Of a stretch of DNA of 64,000 bases, positions 60,187-64,000 are shown piece by piece (position 1 is the stretch's first letter; the number at the start of each line of letters is the position of its first letter). The position numbers and the translations under genes were made by a program. The stretch is from Mustela lutreola (lineage: Eukaryota; Chordata; Mammalia; Carnivora; Mustelidae). A model generated the notes under the pieces. That model had not been told where the DNA came from. It searched no databases and saw only the letters and a program-made list of their open reading frames with translations. The stretch spans positions 71,275,910 to 71,339,909 of the forward strand of contig NC_081303.1 in NCBI RefSeq assembly GCF_030435805.1, written 5' to 3'.

Positions 60187-60990
60187 GTATTAGTCGGGGT
60201 TCTCCGAAGAAACAGGACAATCGGAGACTTACGGAAAAACACAGATTTACTGTCACATTTGACTGGTGCACAGGGCTGCACACGCTGTCCGCCTGGCCCT
60301 GCGGCCGCTGGCTTCCGCCGCCCGTGAAGGGAGGAAGGTTCTCCATCATCATCATTTATGAACTGAATACTTCCCATGCGGGATGTATTGAATATAAAAA
60401 TAGCTCCTGACCCTGAGTTATCACAATCTTTTCTCAGCCTGGCAGGGCAGACGCTGGGGCTCATGGGTCAGACTCACGCGCCCGTGGATTAATTTCCAGC
60501 GGGCACCGTCACACTAACAATGTTCTAGCTGCACCCAGAAATGAGCAGCACCTCCTCCCCAGCCACGCGCCCTCCGTGCTCCTGCTGTTTCTCCTCTGTG
60601 ATGGGAGGCTGTGGTCTTCGGTCCCCTACCGATCCCAATCCATCCGATGCATCCAGAGGCCAAGCTCTCTTGTCCAGAGAGCGTGTGCTCGTACCCCCCT
60701 GTGCTCCCCTCCTCGAGGGCATCTGGTCATGGGAGGGGGTGTCCCTGGCTCCCAGACCAGGGCTTGGGGGCTATTTCCTCCACCTCAACAGACTGCCATC
60801 AGTTCCTCTGAATCTTAGTGTAGTCTCTCCTGCTAATTAACCGCACTTTCATCTCACATGTACTCTCTTCTAAGTTCACAATACATTCAGCACATCTGCA
60901 AAGACCCTATTTCTGAATTAGGATGCATTCGGAGGTTCTGGGCTGACGCGAGTTTTGGGGGACGCTATTCCATACACGGTCCCCTCCCTC
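60187..60990 (-). mobile_element. MLT1-like LTR remnant (MaLR, fossil)
   Basis: The left edge has the 'gtattagtcggggttctccg' wording of mammalian LTR ends. The right part has 'catctgcaaagaccctattt' and 'gcattcggaggttctgggct', which match MLT1-type LTRs read in reverse. It is very diverged and more than 80 million years old if the family call is right. It appears broken. The middle is not classifiable, so the two ends might belong to separate pieces. Confidence 0.45.
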
Positions 60991-62895
60991 CTGAGTTTTC
61001 CGTCACCCACGTACATACCTGCTCTCAGCCTGTCTACTGTCCCTCAGGGACTTTATCGAGACAAATGGCTGATATAAATATTTTCTGAAAACTAAACATC
61101 AAGATTGACAGATCTTATCAAATTTTATCTTAAAATTCATGGGCCATGAATCTGGCCAAATGTCTGTCAGTTTGATTGAATACGGCTGAAAGGCAACCCG
61201 CGGTAGAAATCCAAAACGCGGGTGGCATCAGTCCAGGGCAGTCTTCGTCCAGAGTTTGAACCCAAGCACCAATGTGGCACATTAGTTAAGAGTTGGTTTT
61301 TAGTCATCTTTGTCTGTGCACATCTTCGAAATGCGTATTTCACACTACTTAGCTGTTTATGAGCTGTTCTTCCTTAAGTGTGCTGGTGAGTATCTGGGGC
61401 GCGGTGGCATAAAGAAACCCAAGAGGAAGTGAAAGGTATTGACATTGGAGAGGTACAACTCTGTAACAGAAGGACTTTGGGTTGGTTCATGTGATTACTT
61501 AAAAACACGGCGTTCATACATACGAAATTAATATACAGTCGTTGCCAAAGACCTGGAAAACCATATCACCAGGGAGAGAAAAGAAGATGCTCCTGTAATC
61601 CCAACCAGCACAAGAACCATCGTTCACACTTGGGGATTTCCCGTCCTTCGTTGCGACCACAGCAAGTAGTAATACGTAAACACGAAGCGCGAAGCGAAGA
61701 CGTCCGCCTTGACAACCTGCGTCCACACGACGGTGGCTGCTTCTGCCTTTATGAGGACAAGGGAACTCCTCTCGACGAAGCTTTGTTTTAATTTAGAGAC
61801 ATTCCTGTTGCTGGGTCTACAGCGGGCATGGCGGGCACCTGCCACCCCGCCTCCCCTCCAGGGCGCGGAGAGCCCTGAATGGCAACTTCGAGCTGGCAGC
61901 TCAAGCGACGGGGCCGCTGGAGGCCGGGGGTGCAGAGCTACAGAGCGGCAGGAGACGCGGGAGAAGCACTGGCAGCAGAGAACATGGTAGACCCTCCAGA
62001 GGCTCATGGCGGGCGAGGAATTCCCCATCGCAGGCAATGCCAGCTGTTAAACGGGAAGTGGTTTCCTCCCCTGGCGATAAGTGTCCGCCGTGACTCCACC
62101 CCTCAGTAAAACTGTGCTATTCACAACACCCTTGGGTTGCGTTGCCCTGGTTGGAAGGAAGCATGGAAGAAAGGAGAGACGCAAGGGAGCGAAGGAGCCG
62201 GAACAGAGGTCAGGAGAGGACGCTACGGGTAACCAGAGTACACCGCAAGCGTAGAAGGCTGGGTCGTTTTTGTGCTTAGCAGAAATGACAACAACAGCGC
62301 AGCTTCGCAGAAACGACAGTCTTCCACACCCCTGGCCCTCAGCCTGATATTCATAGCACTTTTCAAATACTAGCATTTCTGGTGGCACAGGGGAAGGGGT
62401 GGCAGGACTCAGGACGACACGAACCCGCTGGCAGTAATCTCGGTCCAGTTGCCAACGTGGGAGAACAGTGTCTGTGGTCCCCCCCTAACCGAGTCTAGAT
62501 GGAGACCCTGCAGCCAGATACACACGTGACGCTGTGGTGGCGTCGCTGCACCTGCCGGCTGCCCACATCTCTAATGATTTCCTTGAAAACGCCCGGAAGC
62601 GGAGTCACAAGGTCCGAGGAGCATCTCAGACCACTGACCGGCATCACCAGTTGTCTTTCCCAAAGCGCCGTCACTGGTACTTCAGCCACTTACCCTTCCC
62701 AAGACGGGGTGATAGCCGTCACTCACGTCCCCTCATACCGTAGAGTTTAAAAAATAGCCTTAGTTTTATTGTCATTTTTTGGTCACTGCTTGTGAGGTTG
62801 AATTGTCTGTTTCCATCTTTCCCCTATTTTTCCTATTAGGGTGATCGTCATTTTCTTAATGACTTTTGGGATCTCATAGAATAAGAATGTACCTC

Positions 62896-63077
62896 GGGGC
62901 TCCTGGGTGGCTCCGTCGGTCAAGTGCCCAACTTTTGGTTTTGGCTCAGGGCATGATCCCAGGGTGTGAGATCAAGCCTCTGTGCTGAGCGTGGAGCCTG
63001 CTTGGGACTTTCTCTCTCGTTCTCCTTCTGCCCCTCCCCACCCCGCTTGCACCCTCTCTCAAAATAAAAAAAAAAAA
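62896..63077 (+). repeat. CAN SINE, diverged
   Basis: GGGGCTCCTGGGTGGCTCCG, 'ttttggctcagggcatgatc', 'gtggagcctgcttgggactt', CT-rich stretch and an A-rich tail. It is inserted in the L1M fragment. Confidence 0.9.
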
Positions 63078-63310
63078 GAATAGACCTGTACTCGTTAATT
63101 ATTGCATGCATTTTGTCCTGATTTACCATTTGCCTTTCATTTTAGTTACGGCATTTTGGGACTGAGAGATGGTTTAAGTTTTCCTGCAGTCAAAATTGTG
63201 TATCTTTTCCTTTATGGATTTGGTGTTACGGTTTAAGAGTCTTCCAAACCCAAGAGTACGAGTTTTTTTCTAGCTCCTTTATGATTTTGTTTGTTTGTTG
63301 TTTTATTTTG

Positions 63311-63500
63311 TTTTTTAAGATTTTATTTGTTTATTTAACAGACAGAGATCACAAGTAGGCAGAGAAGCAGGCAGAAAGAGAGAAGAAAGCAGGCTCTTAG
63401 CTGAGCAGAGAGCCCGACGTGGGGCTGGATCCCAGGACCCTGGGATCACGACCCGAGCCAAAGGCAGAGGCCTTAACCCACTGAGCCACCCAGGCACCCC
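63311..63500 (-). repeat. CAN SINE, full-length
   Basis: The reverse complement starts GGGGTGCCTGGGTGGCTCAG and is near consensus. ATGATTTTGTTT occurs on both sides (63281 and 63501), which shows insertion into the L1M fragment. Confidence 0.93.
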
Positions 63501-63699
63501 ATGATTTTGTTTTTTAAATGTTCACCTCTTTAATCCACTGGGAATTTATTTTGATATAAAAAATGTAGTGGAGCTTTAGCTTAACTACTCAAAAGGCTAG
63601 CCACTGATCTCAGCACCCCATTACTAGATAACCCTCTCTCTCCACTGGCTGTAAATGCCACCTCTACACTATGCTGAATTACACTCAGTGCCAGGATGG

Positions 63700-64000
63700 C
63701 CCTTCTCTTCTTCATCTTCAGTAACGGAACTTCCTAATTTAGCTGGGCACAAGGTTCCCCCAAATCAGAACTATGTTCCCCAGCCTCCTTTGCTGGTAGG
63801 TATGCTCACGTGGCTATGTGAGACAGGAATGTTGTATGTAACTTTCAGGACTTACCCTGAAAGAGAAGGATCATACTCTTCTTCATGTCTTTTCCTCCTT
63901 TCTGACAAGTGCGGTGACAAAGAGCATTCTGGAAGCCATCTTGGACCATGAACAGAAGTTACTTGTTGAACATTATGGCAAAATAGAAGTCTCAGTGTCA
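63700..64000. repeat. Possible old interspersed repeat, class unresolved
   Basis: Text such as 'cccagcctcctttgctggta', 'acgtggctatgtgagacagg' and 'gccatcttggaccatgaaca' has the feel of a repeat found widely in mammals. I cannot name the family with confidence, and the window ends inside it. Confidence 0.35.

Larger units (their letters stand above)
62575..63690 (+). mobile_element. L1M-type LINE 3' end fragment, interrupted
   Basis: 'gaattgtctgtttccatctt', 'ttgccttttcattttagtta'-like text, 'tttatggatttggtgttacg', 'ctttaatccactgggaattt' and 'ctgtaaatgccacctctaca' follow the 3' UTR of old L1 in sense. Two CAN SINEs interrupt it. Confidence 0.75.
44640..64000. other. Gene-free, repeat-rich region downstream of PIGM
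   Basis: No coding exon is recognisable between the SINE at 44.6 kb and the end of the window. In human about 70 kb separates PIGM from SLAMF9, so a gene desert is expected. Recognisable repeats are listed one by one. Stretches without entries (for example 46.4-47.7, 53.6-54.5, 57.0-58.1, 59.2-60.1 and 61.0-62.5 kb) show nothing I can classify. Confidence 0.6.

Noticed and set aside
44640-64000. Search for SLAMF9 or another gene downstream of PIGM
   Set aside because: No immunoglobulin-like or other coding exon is recognisable; the human gap here is longer than this stretch.

Overview
This is a stretch of mammalian nuclear DNA from a carnivoran. It carries about 21 tRNA-derived CAN SINEs; their typical head reads GGGCGCCTGGGTGGCTCAGT, and their tails are CT-rich and end in AAATAAATAAA. 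The tail wording (TGCCTACTTGTGATCTCT) is what I associate with caniforms, and musteloids in particular. The family-level assignment is an inference, made without alignment. Old mammal-wide repeats (MIR, L2, MER20, hAT remnants, L1M 3' ends) fill in the background. There are no prokaryotic genes, CRISPR arrays or operons.

Two protein genes are well supported, both on the + strand. KCNJ10 encodes the glial inward-rectifier potassium channel Kir4.1. It appears to start in a CpG island at about 5.04-5.93 kb, where a non-coding first exon ends in a strong splice donor at 5916/5917. A GC-rich intron of about 24.6 kb follows, then one coding exon whose ATG directly follows a splice acceptor (CDS 30477-31616). 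The 3' UTR runs to about 34.5 or 35.3 kb. PIGM encodes GPI mannosyltransferase 1. It is an intronless CDS (40766-42061) inside a second CpG island, followed by a long AT-rich 3' UTR. The KCNJ10-PIGM pairing and shared orientation match human 1q23.2. The two genes have unrelated jobs: potassium buffering in glia, and GPI-anchor synthesis in the ER.

Layout: 1-5 kb is upstream flank with MIR, L2 and two SINEs. 5-6 kb is the KCNJ10 promoter. 6-30.5 kb is KCNJ10 intron 1, unusually poor in young SINEs until about 26.8 kb, with a candidate SOX-motif cluster near 13 kb. 30.5-35.3 kb is the KCNJ10 coding exon and 3' UTR. 35.3-39.8 kb is a spacer. 39.8-42.1 kb is the PIGM promoter and CDS. 42-45 kb is the probable PIGM 3' UTR and flank. 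45-64 kb is gene-free DNA rich in SINEs, with two L1M 3' ends, a solo LTR with its 4-bp duplication, an older MLT1-like LTR remnant, a MER20 copy and a small minisatellite.

I found no convincing new biological system. The items most worth a second look are the paired SOX-like motifs in KCNJ10 intron 1, the ten-glycine GGC run in PIGM, the GC box at about -270 of PIGM, and several clean nested insertions.
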